Numbered from the stretch's first letter, positions 1-10,450 are shown. The stretch: DNA of 64,000 bases from Bacteroides sp. (GCA_020861095.1 JAJBTC010000022.1:1-64000), one strand, 5' to 3'. The notes: generated by a model from the sequence alone, not told the origin. Numbers and translations are program-made.

Positions 1-2
1 TT

Positions 3-1475
3 AATTCAATCTATATTCCCGAAACACCTATCGATACGTCTAAAGAAGTGAAAGGTTATGTCGGCCCCTATATCATCATAAAAGGAATCTATAAAGGTAT
101 ACTCGCAACCAATACAAATGAGACCTATTATAAGATCTATTTCGGAAAACCGGATGGAAACAACGGGCTCAGTCTGGTAGAAATCCTCCGTAATCATTCT
201 TATATTTTCAATATAAGATCTGTTTACCGGGAGGGCTATCCGACACTTCAGGAGGCTATGGATCACCTTCCTCTGGGAGTGGACTATGAATTTCTATCTT
301 CGGTAAACAGCAACTCGACTGCGTATAAATCATTTGTTTATAATGACAGGGGATTTCTGGGGGTGACAAGTTCCGATTTTGAATTGCATTGTTCTGTCAA
401 TCAAACAGCCAGTTTTTATTACAAGGGACACTATCTGGACAATCCTTCTCCAACTGTTGACGGTTACTTTTGTGATGAATATGGGAATAAAAAAACCCAA
501 ACTCATTTCAGTGTCTCCGCTCTTACTGATAGATTTAATTTTACGACACTATCAGACAACACAGGCGAAACGACGGATGTGATCGAATACTTTAAAGTGT
601 ATCTTACCGACTCTCCCGAACTACATCAGATTGTGAAAATATGGCAGGCTCCCCCAAGAGTCGATGAAGTGCAACTCTGGAGTACGTCTACTATGACTGC
701 CTACAATGCAATTCAATATTTGTTATTTCCCCGGAATAAAGGAAGCAATTCCATTTATGTATATGTAAAAGGTAACTTACCATCAGGCATTCCATTCAGG
801 TACAGACGCCCGGAGGATGGTTACACAGTCACAAGTAGCACTAATTCCGCTGTGGTGTCTCCCAATAAGACATGGTATCGTTTGAACAGCTTTCCAAGCA
901 CAACAAATGGTAATCACACCAACCCCTACTATATGGAGGGCATTTTAGAATGGCTACATCCCAATGGTACCTGGGTTGAAATGGGCAGGTACGAACATGT
1001 AAATCTGAACTACAGAGATCCGGTTACCGGAATATACTTTGCTGCTGCCGACGCACAGTTAAACGGTGTTTCGGGGGGATATACTCAAACATGGAATGTA
1101 CACATGGGTATTTCTTCTGCTTATCAGAGCACGCTTTTCAACGCAAACGGGAATTATGTAACCACCGAAAATACCGGTTGTGCAGCTTATTATGAAGGTA
1201 CCACAAGTGATCCGGTAACCGGGATCGGAAAATGGCGGTTACCCTCGGCGGAAGAGCTTGAACGGGCAGCATCCAGGACAGGTGTCTATCAAAGCTATCA
1301 AAGTTACGGTACGAACAACTACGGCACTAATACGATCAACTACTTCTGTTATGAAGAGAATTCCGCAACAGAGGTCAAGACCTATAACTTCTCATCTACT
1401 ACTACTTCTACGATGACGATCCATCCCAAGACTTCTGCTTTAAGGGTACGCTGTGTCAGAACTGCCGCCCCTTAA
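3..1475 (+). CDS. C-terminal part of a fimbrillin/Mfa-associated surface protein with a DUF1566/Lcl-like C-terminal domain (5' end outside window)
   Basis: Frame stays open upstream of the listed start to the window edge (NSIYIPETPIDTSKEVKGYVGPY...). C-terminus GIGKWRLPSAEELERA...ALRVRCVRTAAP is typical of Bacteroidales FISUMP/Lcl-like domains. Confidence 0.65.
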   Translation, partial: NSIYIPETPIDTSKEVKGYVGPYIIIKGIYKGILATNTNETYYKIYFGKPDGNNGLSLVEILRNHSYIFNIRSVYREGYPTLQEAMDHLPLGVDYEFLSSVNSNSTAYKSFVYNDRGFLGVTSSDFELHCSVNQTASFYYKGHYLDNPSPTVDGYFCDEYGNKKTQTHFSVSALTDRFNFTTLSDNTGETTDVIEYFKVYLTDSPELHQIVKIWQAPPRVDEVQLWSTSTMTAYNAIQYLLFPRNKGSNSIYVYVKGNLPSGIPFRYRRPEDGYTVTSSTNSAVVSPNKTWYRLNSFPSTTNGNHTNPYYMEGILEWLHPNGTWVEMGRYEHVNLNYRDPVTGIYFAAADAQLNGVSGGYTQTWNVHMGISSAYQSTLFNANGNYVTTENTGCAAYYEGTTSDPVTGIGKWRLPSAEELERAASRTGVYQSYQSYGTNNYGTNTINYFCYEENSATEVKTYNFSSTTTSTMTIHPKTSALRVRCVRTAAP

Positions 1476-1759
1476 AGCGGTTCTCTTATCTTTATTCGGC
1501 ATAATTTCCAATTACATTGCAACTTCAGAACAAGGAAAAGAGCTTGTCCGGAAAGTCCTGGAAGGATAACTCTTAAAAGAGTCATCCGGAGAAAACAGGA
1601 ACACGTGTTTCCGGGACTTTCCGGACTCCTCCCTGAGACTAAATTCTTTATTCCCAACTTTCCGGTATGGATCTTTTTCCCGGATCTGTCAATACCCCTA
1701 CTATCTATATGCTACATAAATACCACAAATAAGGTATTATTTATCTCTCTGCGCTCCCC

Positions 1760-1767
1760 TATCTTTG
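1760..1767 (+). promoter_or_regulatory. Bacteroidales -7 element TATCTTTG, candidate promoter of the susC-like transcript
   Basis: Exact match to TAnnTTTG; about 340 nt before the SusC start. Confidence 0.45.
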
Positions 1768-2108
1768 TAGCACAATTTTATTTAAAAATCATAGAAGTTT
1801 ATTTAAAAACACGTTGTATGGAAAAAGATTATTTCAGATCCAAAGAAAAAAGACGCTTCAGGGAACACAATTCAGACAGACACCCAGCTACCCACTCTTC
1901 CTATACTCCTTCCTATATGCAACGAATGTGTTGCTTTTAATAAATTATAAGTTTTGAGTGGTAAGCTGTAGGTTTTTCGTCTTCGCGACAAATCTATCAC
2001 TGACTCAGACTTTCTCCTGAGAATACAACAGAGAGCTATATTATCCCTTCCCGGCTGACGGAAGGAAAAAATCAATTACAATACATTCTCTACACACCTA
2101 CTAAGTTT

Positions 2109-5100
2109 ATGAACAGAATATATATTTTATGGTGTGCCTTGCTGGGTACACTCACCTTGTCTGCGCAGGATATTGCGGTATCCGGAAAAGTAACCTCCGA
2201 TGGAGAACCCCTGGCCGGAGTCACCATCACCGTAAAGAACCGGACTTCTCAGGGCACCATTACGGATATAGACGGTAATTACCGGATCACGGTGAAAGGC
2301 GACGATGAACTTCTCTTCTCCTTTATCGGTTACAACACGTTCACGCAAAAAGTGAATAACAACCGTACCATTAACGTAGAATTACAGGAGTCTGCTATAC
2401 AACTCGAAGAGCTCGTGATCACTGTCCCTTACGGTACGGCAAAGAAATCGACTTTCACGGGATCGGCCGGTTATGTATCCGGTAGTACGATCGAAAAGGC
2501 CCAGGTGAGTAACGTCACCAAAGCCTTGCAGGGAACCGTCCCGGGGCTTCAATCTTTCTCTTCTTCCGGGCAGCCCGGTTCGGAAGCTACCATCCGTATC
2601 CGGGGCGTAGGTTCTGTAAATGCTTCCAGCGATCCGCTGTATATAGTAGACGGAGTGCCCTACGCAGGAAACCTGAGCGCCATTGCCTCTTCCGATATAG
2701 AGTCTGTAACGGTACTGAAAGACGCCGCCTCGGCTACCTTATACGGATCCAGGGCAGCCAATGGAGTGATCATGATCACCACCAGACAAGGAAAAAGGAA
2801 CCAGAAACCCCAGATAGAATTTACTTCTAAATTCGGATTTTCCAGCAGGGGAAGAAAAGACTACAAACAGGTCAATATCAATGAATATTTCGAACTTTAC
2901 TGGGAAGCCATACGAAACGAACGACTGGACAGCAACGATACAGCCACCGAAGCAGCCAGTTTTGCGTCTAAGAATTTAGTCAGTGATCTCGGGATCAATC
3001 CCTATGGAAGTAAGTATCCAGAACCTGTAGGTACAGACGGTAAACTCCTGTCTGGCCTTACTCCTTTATGGAACGATAGCTGGGAAGATGCCCTGACCCA
3101 AAACGCACACTATACAGACCTGAATGTACATGTCAGCGGGGGCAGCCCCTCTTCCGGTTATTTCATATCCGGCGGTTACCTCGACGATCAGGGTGTGGCT
3201 ATAGAATCCGGATTCAAACGTTATACGCTCCGTACCAACATAGTCAGTGATATACGCAAATGGCTACAGGTAGGACTCAACGTCAGCGGCAGCCACTCGA
3301 TACAGAATTATCCGAAACAGGACGACTCCATAAGTTCAAATGTGATACTCGCCGCGCGGGCATTGCCCTCTTTCTATCCCGTATATGTCAGAGACCCGGA
3401 TACCGGAGCCTATGTATACGATGAAAACGGCAACCGGATCTTCGACTTCGGAGAGTATCGGCCCAACTCATTCAAACGTCAGAATCTTCTGGCAACCATG
3501 CCCCTGGATAAAAAAGAGATCAAAAGAGACATAGCTTCCCTGCGGGGATATATCCAGATCGAACCCGTCACAGGACTCACCTGGCGCACTTCTCTGAATA
3601 TAGACTACAACAACCGTTACAATCATTATTACGAAGATGCGACCTACGAAGAAGCCTCCTCCACCGGAGGAAGCATAGAGAGGTACAACGCACGCACCGT
3701 AGGAACTACCGTCAACAACGTAGTCAACTATTCTACCAGTTTCAACCGCACCCACGACCTGCGTGTGATGGCCGGACACGAATATTACGAATACAATACG
3801 TCCAATTTCGGAGGAGAACGCCAGAATGTGATCGCGAGCGGTTACTACGAACCCGACGCCGCTTCCGTATTAGTCGATTTCTACGGAAACAGCGACCAGT
3901 ACAAACTGCTCAGTTTCTTCGGAAGCGCGGAATACTCCTATAAGAAAAAATATTTCCTGTCTGCTTCTGTACGTACAGACGGATCTTCCCGGTTCCATCC
4001 GGACAAACGTTGGGGAACTTTCTGGTCCGTAGGAGGTTCCTGGCGCATCATTGAAGAGGATTTTCTGGAAGAGGCCCGCATCTCCGGACAACTGTCCAAC
4101 CTGAGCCTGCGTGCCAGTTACGGTGCGCAAGGCAACGACAACATCAGCTATTATGCCTACCAGGCACTCTATTCCATCTATAACAACCTGGGTGAATCCG
4201 GACTGACAGCTTCCCGACTGGCCACACCGGATCTGACCTGGGAGACCAACCTGAACCTGAATGTAGGACTGGATTTCGGTTTCTTCAACAACCGGTTGAG
4301 CGGAACCATAGAATATTTTGAGCGGCGTTCCAAAGATCTTCTGTTCAGCAAAAGCCTCGTACCCTCTACGGGCTTCTCCTCTACCAGCCAGAATACAGGA
4401 GCCATACGCAACTACGGATGGGAATTCCTGGTCGAAGGATATCCGATCGTAACCAAAGACTGGAGATGGAAACTCTCTGTCAACGCTACGACCTATAAAA
4501 ACAAGATCGTATCTCTTCCTTCCGAAGAGATGTGGAGCGGATCCAAAAAATGGGTAAAAGGAGGCTCCCTCTATGATTTTTACATGATCGAATGGGCCGG
4601 GGTCAATCCAGAGAACGGTAATCCGCAATGGTACCGTTACAACGATAACGGAGACAAGATCGTTACAGAAGATTACTCTTCCGTCGCTACCTCAGACAAA
4701 GTAAAAGCCGGAAGTTCACTACCCAAGCTGACCGGAGGTTTCCAGTCTGAACTCTCTTACAAAGGATTTGAACTATCGGCACTTTTCTCTTACGTGATCG
4801 GTGGTAAGATCTACAACAGTGACAAAATATTCCTGCTTAGTCAGGGTTCACCGGGAAGAGCCTGGAGCACCGATATGCTGAACCGATGGACACCGGAAAA
4901 CCCATACACAGATGTTGCGAGACTGACCACAAGTCCCGAAAGTTCATGGACAAACGAATCTACCCGGTTCCTGGTCGATCGTTCGTACCTGAAACTGAAA
5001 ACTGTAACCTTGTCCTATACGCTACCGACTTCCTGGACACAAGCTGCTTCGATCCACAGCACCAGCCTCTTCGTGCAGGGAGAGAATCTGTTCACTGCTA

Positions 5101-5204
5101 CCAAAGAGCAGGGGCTCGACCCGGAACAGACCCTCGGTGGTACTACCTACTACAGGTATCCTTCGATGAGAACAATCTCCTTTGGTATCAACATCAAACT
5201 ATAA
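2109..5204 (+). CDS. SusC/RagA-family TonB-linked outer membrane protein
   Basis: 1031 aa; signal peptide, carboxypeptidase-regulatory-like domain (ISGKVTSDGEPLAGVTITVKN), plug (VPGLQSFSSSGQPGSEATIRIRGVGSVNASSDPLYIVDGVPY), beta-barrel, YPSMRTISFGINIKL end. Confidence 0.97.
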   Translation: MNRIYILWCALLGTLTLSAQDIAVSGKVTSDGEPLAGVTITVKNRTSQGTITDIDGNYRITVKGDDELLFSFIGYNTFTQKVNNNRTINVELQESAIQLEELVITVPYGTAKKSTFTGSAGYVSGSTIEKAQVSNVTKALQGTVPGLQSFSSSGQPGSEATIRIRGVGSVNASSDPLYIVDGVPYAGNLSAIASSDIESVTVLKDAASATLYGSRAANGVIMITTRQGKRNQKPQIEFTSKFGFSSRGRKDYKQVNINEYFELYWEAIRNERLDSNDTATEAASFASKNLVSDLGINPYGSKYPEPVGTDGKLLSGLTPLWNDSWEDALTQNAHYTDLNVHVSGGSPSSGYFISGGYLDDQGVAIESGFKRYTLRTNIVSDIRKWLQVGLNVSGSHSIQNYPKQDDSISSNVILAARALPSFYPVYVRDPDTGAYVYDENGNRIFDFGEYRPNSFKRQNLLATMPLDKKEIKRDIASLRGYIQIEPVTGLTWRTSLNIDYNNRYNHYYEDATYEEASSTGGSIERYNARTVGTTVNNVVNYSTSFNRTHDLRVMAGHEYYEYNTSNFGGERQNVIASGYYEPDAASVLVDFYGNSDQYKLLSFFGSAEYSYKKKYFLSASVRTDGSSRFHPDKRWGTFWSVGGSWRIIEEDFLEEARISGQLSNLSLRASYGAQGNDNISYYAYQALYSIYNNLGESGLTASRLATPDLTWETNLNLNVGLDFGFFNNRLSGTIEYFERRSKDLLFSKSLVPSTGFSSTSQNTGAIRNYGWEFLVEGYPIVTKDWRWKLSVNATTYKNKIVSLPSEEMWSGSKKWVKGGSLYDFYMIEWAGVNPENGNPQWYRYNDNGDKIVTEDYSSVATSDKVKAGSSLPKLTGGFQSELSYKGFELSALFSYVIGGKIYNSDKIFLLSQGSPGRAWSTDMLNRWTPENPYTDVARLTTSPESSWTNESTRFLVDRSYLKLKTVTLSYTLPTSWTQAASIHSTSLFVQGENLFTATKEQGLDPEQTLGGTTYYRYPSMRTISFGINIKL

Positions 5205-5215
5205 TACATGCAACA

Positions 5216-6773
5216 ATGAAAAAGATATTTCATTCCATATACGCAGTGGCCTTCAGCTTGATAGTACTTGCTGCCTGCGATCTGACTACCCGTCCGACTA
5301 CATCTTTAGATGCCGATTCCGTATTCAGCACCACCGAGGGAGGAGAAAAAGTTCTGAACGGGACCTGGAGGTATCTGCTTGAAACCTGGAATTCCTACGC
5401 GAACCCCGGATTCGGAGCCACTCTCCGCGCCAATGACGCTATGGGCATGGATGTAGCTGTCAATACGAATTACGGCTTCAGAGACCATTATGCCTTTACA
5501 GCCATATACGGCAAAGGAGGGACCAACAGCCTGAGCTGGACACTGGCCTATAGTACCATTAACAATGTGAATGGAGTGATCGCCTACATCGATGAAGCAG
5601 AAGGAACCGAAGAAGACCGCCGACGCATCAAAGCGCAGGCCTACGGCTTGCGTGGTTTCATCTATCTGCATCTCGCTTCGCTCTATTCGTTTGCCATCGA
5701 CAAGGATCCGGATGCAGTATGTGTACCTGTGTATACCGAACCCTCAGATGCCTCTACGGAAGGGAAACCGGCTTCCAGTGTCAGTGAAGTATACGCACAG
5801 GCCATCGAAGATCTGGAGATGGCTCTGGAACTTATCCCGCAAAACTACAGCCGCTCTTCCAAGCATAAGATCGATGAAGAGGTGATCCTGGGCCTGCTCT
5901 CACGAGCTACTTTGTATGCACGTCAATGGGAAAAAGCCAGAACCTACTCCAGCCAGTTGCTGGAAAAGAACAATTACCTGATGAGTGAAAGTGAATATCG
6001 GTCCGGATTCAATGACATCAGCAACGCGGAATGGATCTGGGGACATCCCCAGACAGCCGAGCAGAGCAATCCCAGCTATCAGTTCCACTATCTGGATACC
6101 ACCACTCCCGATAGTTATTATTACAGTTTCAACGCAGATCCCTACTTCCGTGATCTGTTTGACGATGAAGACTATCGCAAATCCATGATCTACTGGGCTC
6201 CCAATCCCGCGATCACTCCCGATCCGACTTCGGATACTGCCGTGGAGATATGGATGCGTTATGCCAAATTCAAGTTCCGCCAAGGCGAAGGACTTCTGGC
6301 AGACATTGTACTGATGCGTACTTCAGAGATCTACCTGATCCATGCGGAAGCCAAAGCCCGCCTCAACGATCCGGATGCGATCAACGTGCTCAACCAGTTA
6401 AAAGCAGCCCGGGGGGCGCAGACCTTATCCGGCCTTTCCGGCGAAGCACTGCTCGAAGAGATCTGGATAGAGAGAAGAAAAGAGCTCTTCGGAGAAGGAT
6501 TCAGCCTCGTCGATATCATCCGCAACCAACAGACCATTGTACGCAACGAATATCCCAGCGACGAGATCGACTATATATACCGATGACAACGGCGTGGAAC
6601 ACCTCCTTAGAGGCAATCCGAAAGGACATCGTCAGGTGTATTTCCCCGGAGGACGTCCTTTCGAGGCCAACAGTAAATACCTCTTGTATCGCATCACAGA
6701 TACCGAAGAGCGCGAAAATACCAACCTGTACAGCAAATATCCCAAATTGAGTATATACAGCGAAGAAGATTAA
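5216..6773 (+). pseudogene. SusD/RagB-family lipoprotein, reading frame interrupted near the C-terminus at a (TA)4 tract
   Basis: ATG at 5216 (MKKIFHSIYAVAFSLIVLAACDLTTRPT). Zero frame stops at 6586; the C-terminus (YTDDNGVEHLLRGNPKGHRQVYFPGGRP...) continues in another frame to 6773. One extra TA at 6572-6579 restores one ORF. Confidence 0.85.
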
Positions 6774-6782
6774 ACCGCAAAA

Positions 6783-6829
6783 GGAATTTCAGAGTTCTGT
6801 GGAGTTTTTAACCAGGGAACTCCGAAATT
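6783..6829. terminator. Stem-loop between susD-like gene and thioredoxin-like gene
   Basis: GAATTTCAGAGTTC ... GAACTCCGAAATTC, 13/14 complementary, 19-nt loop. Confidence 0.5.
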
Positions 6830-6860
6830 CACTATCTTTGAAGATAAAAACGTTTATACA

Positions 6861-7988
6861 ATGAAAAAGCTTATTTTTACATCATTCCTCCTGGCTGGCT
6901 TGCTGAGTTGCAATCAACAGACGAACAAATATGTGATCAAAGGAGAACTGGGCCCGGCACAGGACTCCGTACGGGTATACCTGACTTATGAAGGAGAAGA
7001 CGGAAAAGTGACCGACTCTACCTATGTGGTAAACGGTACCTTCCAATTCTCAGATACCTATGCTTATCCGTTCAGAGCACTCCTGTATACCGACTGGGAC
7101 GGAACAGGCAACTACACCCGCAACCATCCGGATCAGCTGACTATCTATGTGGAGCAAGGTACCACCATCACCTTACAGAGTACCGACTCCCTTAAAAACG
7201 CGACAGTGACAGGCTCTCAGGGCTATACAGACCGGGAAGAGTGGAAAACATGGACCACCCCGATCTATGACAACATGCGGGAGGTGATCACAGCTTACAG
7301 AACCATTCCCGCGGACAAACGTACCCAGGAAGATGAAGAACTGGCTCAGGCACAGATAGATTCTCTACAGGCCATAGAAAAAGAGCTCATGAAAGACTTT
7401 ATAGCGACTCACCATTCTCTGTTTGTCCTGGACGGGTTATACCAGCAATACCTGGGTTACAATCCGGATGGTGAACAGGCAGATTCACTCTTCCAGACTT
7501 TCTCACCGGAGATCCGGAGTTCCGTACTCGGCAAATCGTTCCGGAAGAAGATCGATGCCTGGAAGTCCATCGCGGTGGGCCAGATCGCTCCGGATTTCAC
7601 GCAAACCGATGCAGAGGGTAATCCGTTCAGCCTCACCAACCTGCGGGGCTCTTACGTACTGCTTGATTTCTGGGCTTCCTGGTGCGGACCTTGCCGGGCA
7701 GAAAATCCACATGTAGTAGCTGCTTATCAGGCCTACAAAGACAAAGGATTCACCGTACTGGGCGTCTCTTTAGACGAAAGCAAAGAGAACTGGCTGAAAG
7801 CCATTGAAGACGACAAACTGGAGTGGAACCAGGTATCAGATCTGCAAGGCTGGAAGAACGAGGTAGCGCAACAATATGCGGTAAACTCCATCCCGACCAA
7901 CTACCTGTTGAGCCCCGAAGGACAGATCTTAGAGAAGAACCTGCGGGGCGACGCACTCACGGAAGCGTTGAAGAAATACTTAGATTGA
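6861..7988 (+). CDS. TlpA-like thioredoxin-family lipoprotein (DUF4369-like N-terminus)
   Basis: Lipobox LLSC; N-terminus VIKGELGPAQDSVRVYLTYEGEDGKVTDSTYVVNGTFQF; WASWCGPC active site. Confidence 0.9.
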   Translation: MKKLIFTSFLLAGLLSCNQQTNKYVIKGELGPAQDSVRVYLTYEGEDGKVTDSTYVVNGTFQFSDTYAYPFRALLYTDWDGTGNYTRNHPDQLTIYVEQGTTITLQSTDSLKNATVTGSQGYTDREEWKTWTTPIYDNMREVITAYRTIPADKRTQEDEELAQAQIDSLQAIEKELMKDFIATHHSLFVLDGLYQQYLGYNPDGEQADSLFQTFSPEIRSSVLGKSFRKKIDAWKSIAVGQIAPDFTQTDAEGNPFSLTNLRGSYVLLDFWASWCGPCRAENPHVVAAYQAYKDKGFTVLGVSLDESKENWLKAIEDDKLEWNQVSDLQGWKNEVAQQYAVNSIPTNYLLSPEGQILEKNLRGDALTEALKKYLD

Positions 7989-8159
7989 AAAGAGTTACGA
8001 TTACTCCCTTCGGTCACAACCCTTATTCGATCGTTCAAACTCAGGAACGTGGGACGACGTACGATGGAAGTTGCTCTATATAGTGGATGGATCTGACAGG
8101 TTTTTTCTTTCTTTTTTTGTTCTTATGTTCTTTTGTCTATATAGGAGATAGAAGGACAT

Positions 8160-8328
8160 ACGAACAATAGAAGACAATGAATATGTATATCGCGGAGACG
8201 CAACTCTGCGTCTCGTATGTTTATATATAAAATGGTACGCATAGGGATTTACAAACAGATTCTTTCTGTAATTTCAATCGTAAATCGTCAATCTGTAAAT
8301 CGTAAATCTCTTTGTGTTTCTACATGTG
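8160..8328 (-). repeat. Dispersed repeat family B copy 1 (GAGACGCA-type, degenerate)
   Basis: Reverse complement CGATTGAAATTAC...AAACATACGAGACGCAGAGTTGCGTCTCCGCGAT matches the copies at 29748 and 62679. Confidence 0.6.
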
Positions 8329-8483
8329 AAAGCTGGCATCAGGGTATTTTCAATCCTATATAACGAAGTGTCCGATACCAGGGGAAGGATCACATAGAAT
8401 ATCAGAGCAGATGTCTTTCCTGTTATGGATCCATACCACACAACTCCATACAAAAGTTTCTTCTTGCCTATGGAGTTTTCTGT

Positions 8484-8563
8484 GTCCCGCGCCCGGTGCC
8501 GATCGGCCCTTTACGGGTGCTCATCGGCACTTTATGCGGGCCGATCGGCACCGGGCGCGGGAC
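8484..8563. repeat. Perfect 26-bp GC-rich inverted repeat with 28-nt loop
   Basis: GTCCCGCGCCCGGTGCCGATCGGCCC (8484-8509) and its exact reverse complement (8538-8563). Confidence 0.95.
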
Positions 8564-8620
8564 AAACCTTCTTCCAAGCTCTTTACAGGAAATATCTATA
8601 GGAGAGAAAAGAGTCCATCA

Positions 8621-9250
8621 TCAGTACATCGTATATCTTTTCGTCTGTTTCTTCTCCGGAAACAACCATTTGTTCAGATAGCGGTTTACATACAGATTCA
8701 CCACCGCACAGCCCGACCCGATCACTGCTCCGGCAATGACATCCGACGGATAGTGTACGCCCTCCTGCATACGGGAAATACCTACCGAACAGGCCCAGAT
8801 AGCTGATGGAGCGATCACATACCACTTGGGATACTTCAGGCTCAGGGAAGTACCCAACGCAAAAGCCGATGCCGTATGCGCGGAAGGGAAAGAAGGGGTT
8901 GACTCGTGACTATAAACAATCACCCGATCCGGATATTTATCATAAGGCCGCTCCCGGTCTATCATATATTTTGTCGCGCAAGAGATCATCACCGCTTCTG
9001 CCACACTACTACCGATATAGACCGCATCGGACAGCAGAGACTGATCACGCGTGATGCCTGCATACGCCGCCATCCCCACCGGCACTCCCACCGCCAGGTA
9101 GAAAGTAGAATGTGACATGGTCTTACTGTAATTACGTGCCAAACGGCTCTGACCGTGATTGATCTTATAAAGGGTATTGATGTCCCAGTTTTGCGCGTAC
9201 ATCCCTGAAAAACTGAAAGTAAGGAATGACAAAGCCAACAATTTTCGCAT
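8621..9250 (-). CDS. PAP2-family phosphatase, periplasmic
   Basis: Start at MRKLLALSFLTF (signal peptide); PAP2 motifs KYMIDRERP, PSFPSAHTA, SRMQEGVHYPSDVIAGAVIG. Confidence 0.92.
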   Translation of the reverse strand: MRKLLALSFLTFSFSGMYAQNWDINTLYKINHGQSRLARNYSKTMSHSTFYLAVGVPVGMAAYAGITRDQSLLSDAVYIGSSVAEAVMISCATKYMIDRERPYDKYPDRVIVYSHESTPSFPSAHTASAFALGTSLSLKYPKWYVIAPSAIWACSVGISRMQEGVHYPSDVIAGAVIGSGCAVVNLYVNRYLNKWLFPEKKQTKRYTMY

Positions 9251-9384
9251 AATAGTACAGTGTTGAGGTTTCTGCAAAAATAGCGAAAGCCAAACGCAGA
9301 ACAAAGTTTATTTTAGTTCTGCTGAGGCGCATCCTATTTTCTGCAAAGATATGTGAAAGAGGGAAATTTTTCACTGAAAACCTG

Positions 9385-9392
9385 TATCTTTG
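9385..9392 (+). promoter_or_regulatory. -7 element TATCTTTG upstream of AraC-family regulator
   Basis: Exact TAnnTTTG about 30 nt before the ATG at 9423. Confidence 0.5.
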
Positions 9393-9422
9393 TGACCAAA
9401 TAGAGAAATCTGTTACCTGGAT

Positions 9423-10292
9423 ATGATCACAAACAGCAGTTGCAAGAGATACACAGACTGTGCGCAATGCCCCAAAGCCTCCGAAGGTGTATTGGTGCAT
9501 CATGTATATGCACAGGGGAAACACTTTCCGGCAGAGAAGTGCACCCAGAACTGTATGTTGTTCATGCTGAAAGGAGAATTACTGATCAATAGCAACGAAT
9601 ATCCGGGTACCACACTCAAAGAAGGACAATTTGTGCTGCAGGCCATAGGTTCCAAGATCGAGATACTCGCACTGACCGATGTCGAGTACATGACATATGG
9701 GTTCACGGAACTGCCTCAGATCTGTGACGTACGCTATCAGAAGATACTGGAAATGTCAGAGGCTCCGCTCACCTATACCCCACTCGTCATGATCCCGCGC
9801 CTGAACTCTTTCATGCAGGACATGTGCTCCTATTTAGACGAACAAATGTCTTGCGGCAAATTCATTGACATCAAATGCCAGGAGTTGGTTTATATCCTGA
9901 CCTGCTATTACCCATTGCCCCAATTAAGCAGTTTCTTCTATCCCATCAGTACCTATACACAAGGATTCCACTACTTTGTGATGCAAAACTACGATAAGGT
10001 GAAAAATGTAGAAGAATTCGCACACAAAGGAGGGTACACTACCACCACTTTCCGCCGTCTTTTCAAGAATATGTACGGAGAGCCTGTGTACGAATGGATA
10101 CTCAACAAAAAGAGAGAAGGGATATTAGATGACCTGCAACACACCAAACAACGCATCAGTGAAATCAGCGCGCGCTACGGGTTCGATTCGCTTTCCCATT
10201 TCGCTCACTTCTGCAAATCTTCCTTCGGAGATTCTCCCCGTGCCCTGCGCAACAAAGCGGCTAAAGGCGAAAAGATCGTTCTGCAAAAATAA
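9423..10292 (+). CDS. AraC-family transcriptional regulator
   Basis: C-terminal double HTH: FAHKGGYTTTTFRRLFKNMYGEPVYEWILNKKREGI...ISEISARYGFDSLSHFAHFCKSSFGDSPRALR. Confidence 0.92.
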   Translation: MITNSSCKRYTDCAQCPKASEGVLVHHVYAQGKHFPAEKCTQNCMLFMLKGELLINSNEYPGTTLKEGQFVLQAIGSKIEILALTDVEYMTYGFTELPQICDVRYQKILEMSEAPLTYTPLVMIPRLNSFMQDMCSYLDEQMSCGKFIDIKCQELVYILTCYYPLPQLSSFFYPISTYTQGFHYFVMQNYDKVKNVEEFAHKGGYTTTTFRRLFKNMYGEPVYEWILNKKREGILDDLQHTKQRISEISARYGFDSLSHFAHFCKSSFGDSPRALRNKAAKGEKIVLQK

Positions 10293-10450
10293 AACCCGAT
10301 TACTTACGATCTGAAATACGAGTGGATCCTTCCATCAGGGTATTTGCCTTTCCAATCGTAAATCCGTAACTCGTAACTATCTGCATTTCTTCAGCAACTC
10401 AAAGAAAACAACACTCCCTCTATGAATTAAAGAAATAATTCTTTAATCCC

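Noticed and set aside
3870-4628. 252-aa minus-strand ORF inside the susC-like gene
   Set aside because: Antisense shadow of a strong SusC reading frame; no recognisable domain.
4886-5215. Extended N-terminus of the SusD ORF as listed from 4886
   Set aside because: Overlaps the SusC C-terminus; the lipoprotein signal starts at ATG 5216.
6569-6586. Programmed ribosomal frameshift in the SusD-like gene
   Set aside because: No slippery heptamer; a TA unit loss explains the frame change more simply.
8411-8806. 131-aa plus-strand ORF over the inverted repeat and the PAP2 3' end
   Set aside because: Generated by the palindrome and antisense of PAP2; no start context or motif.
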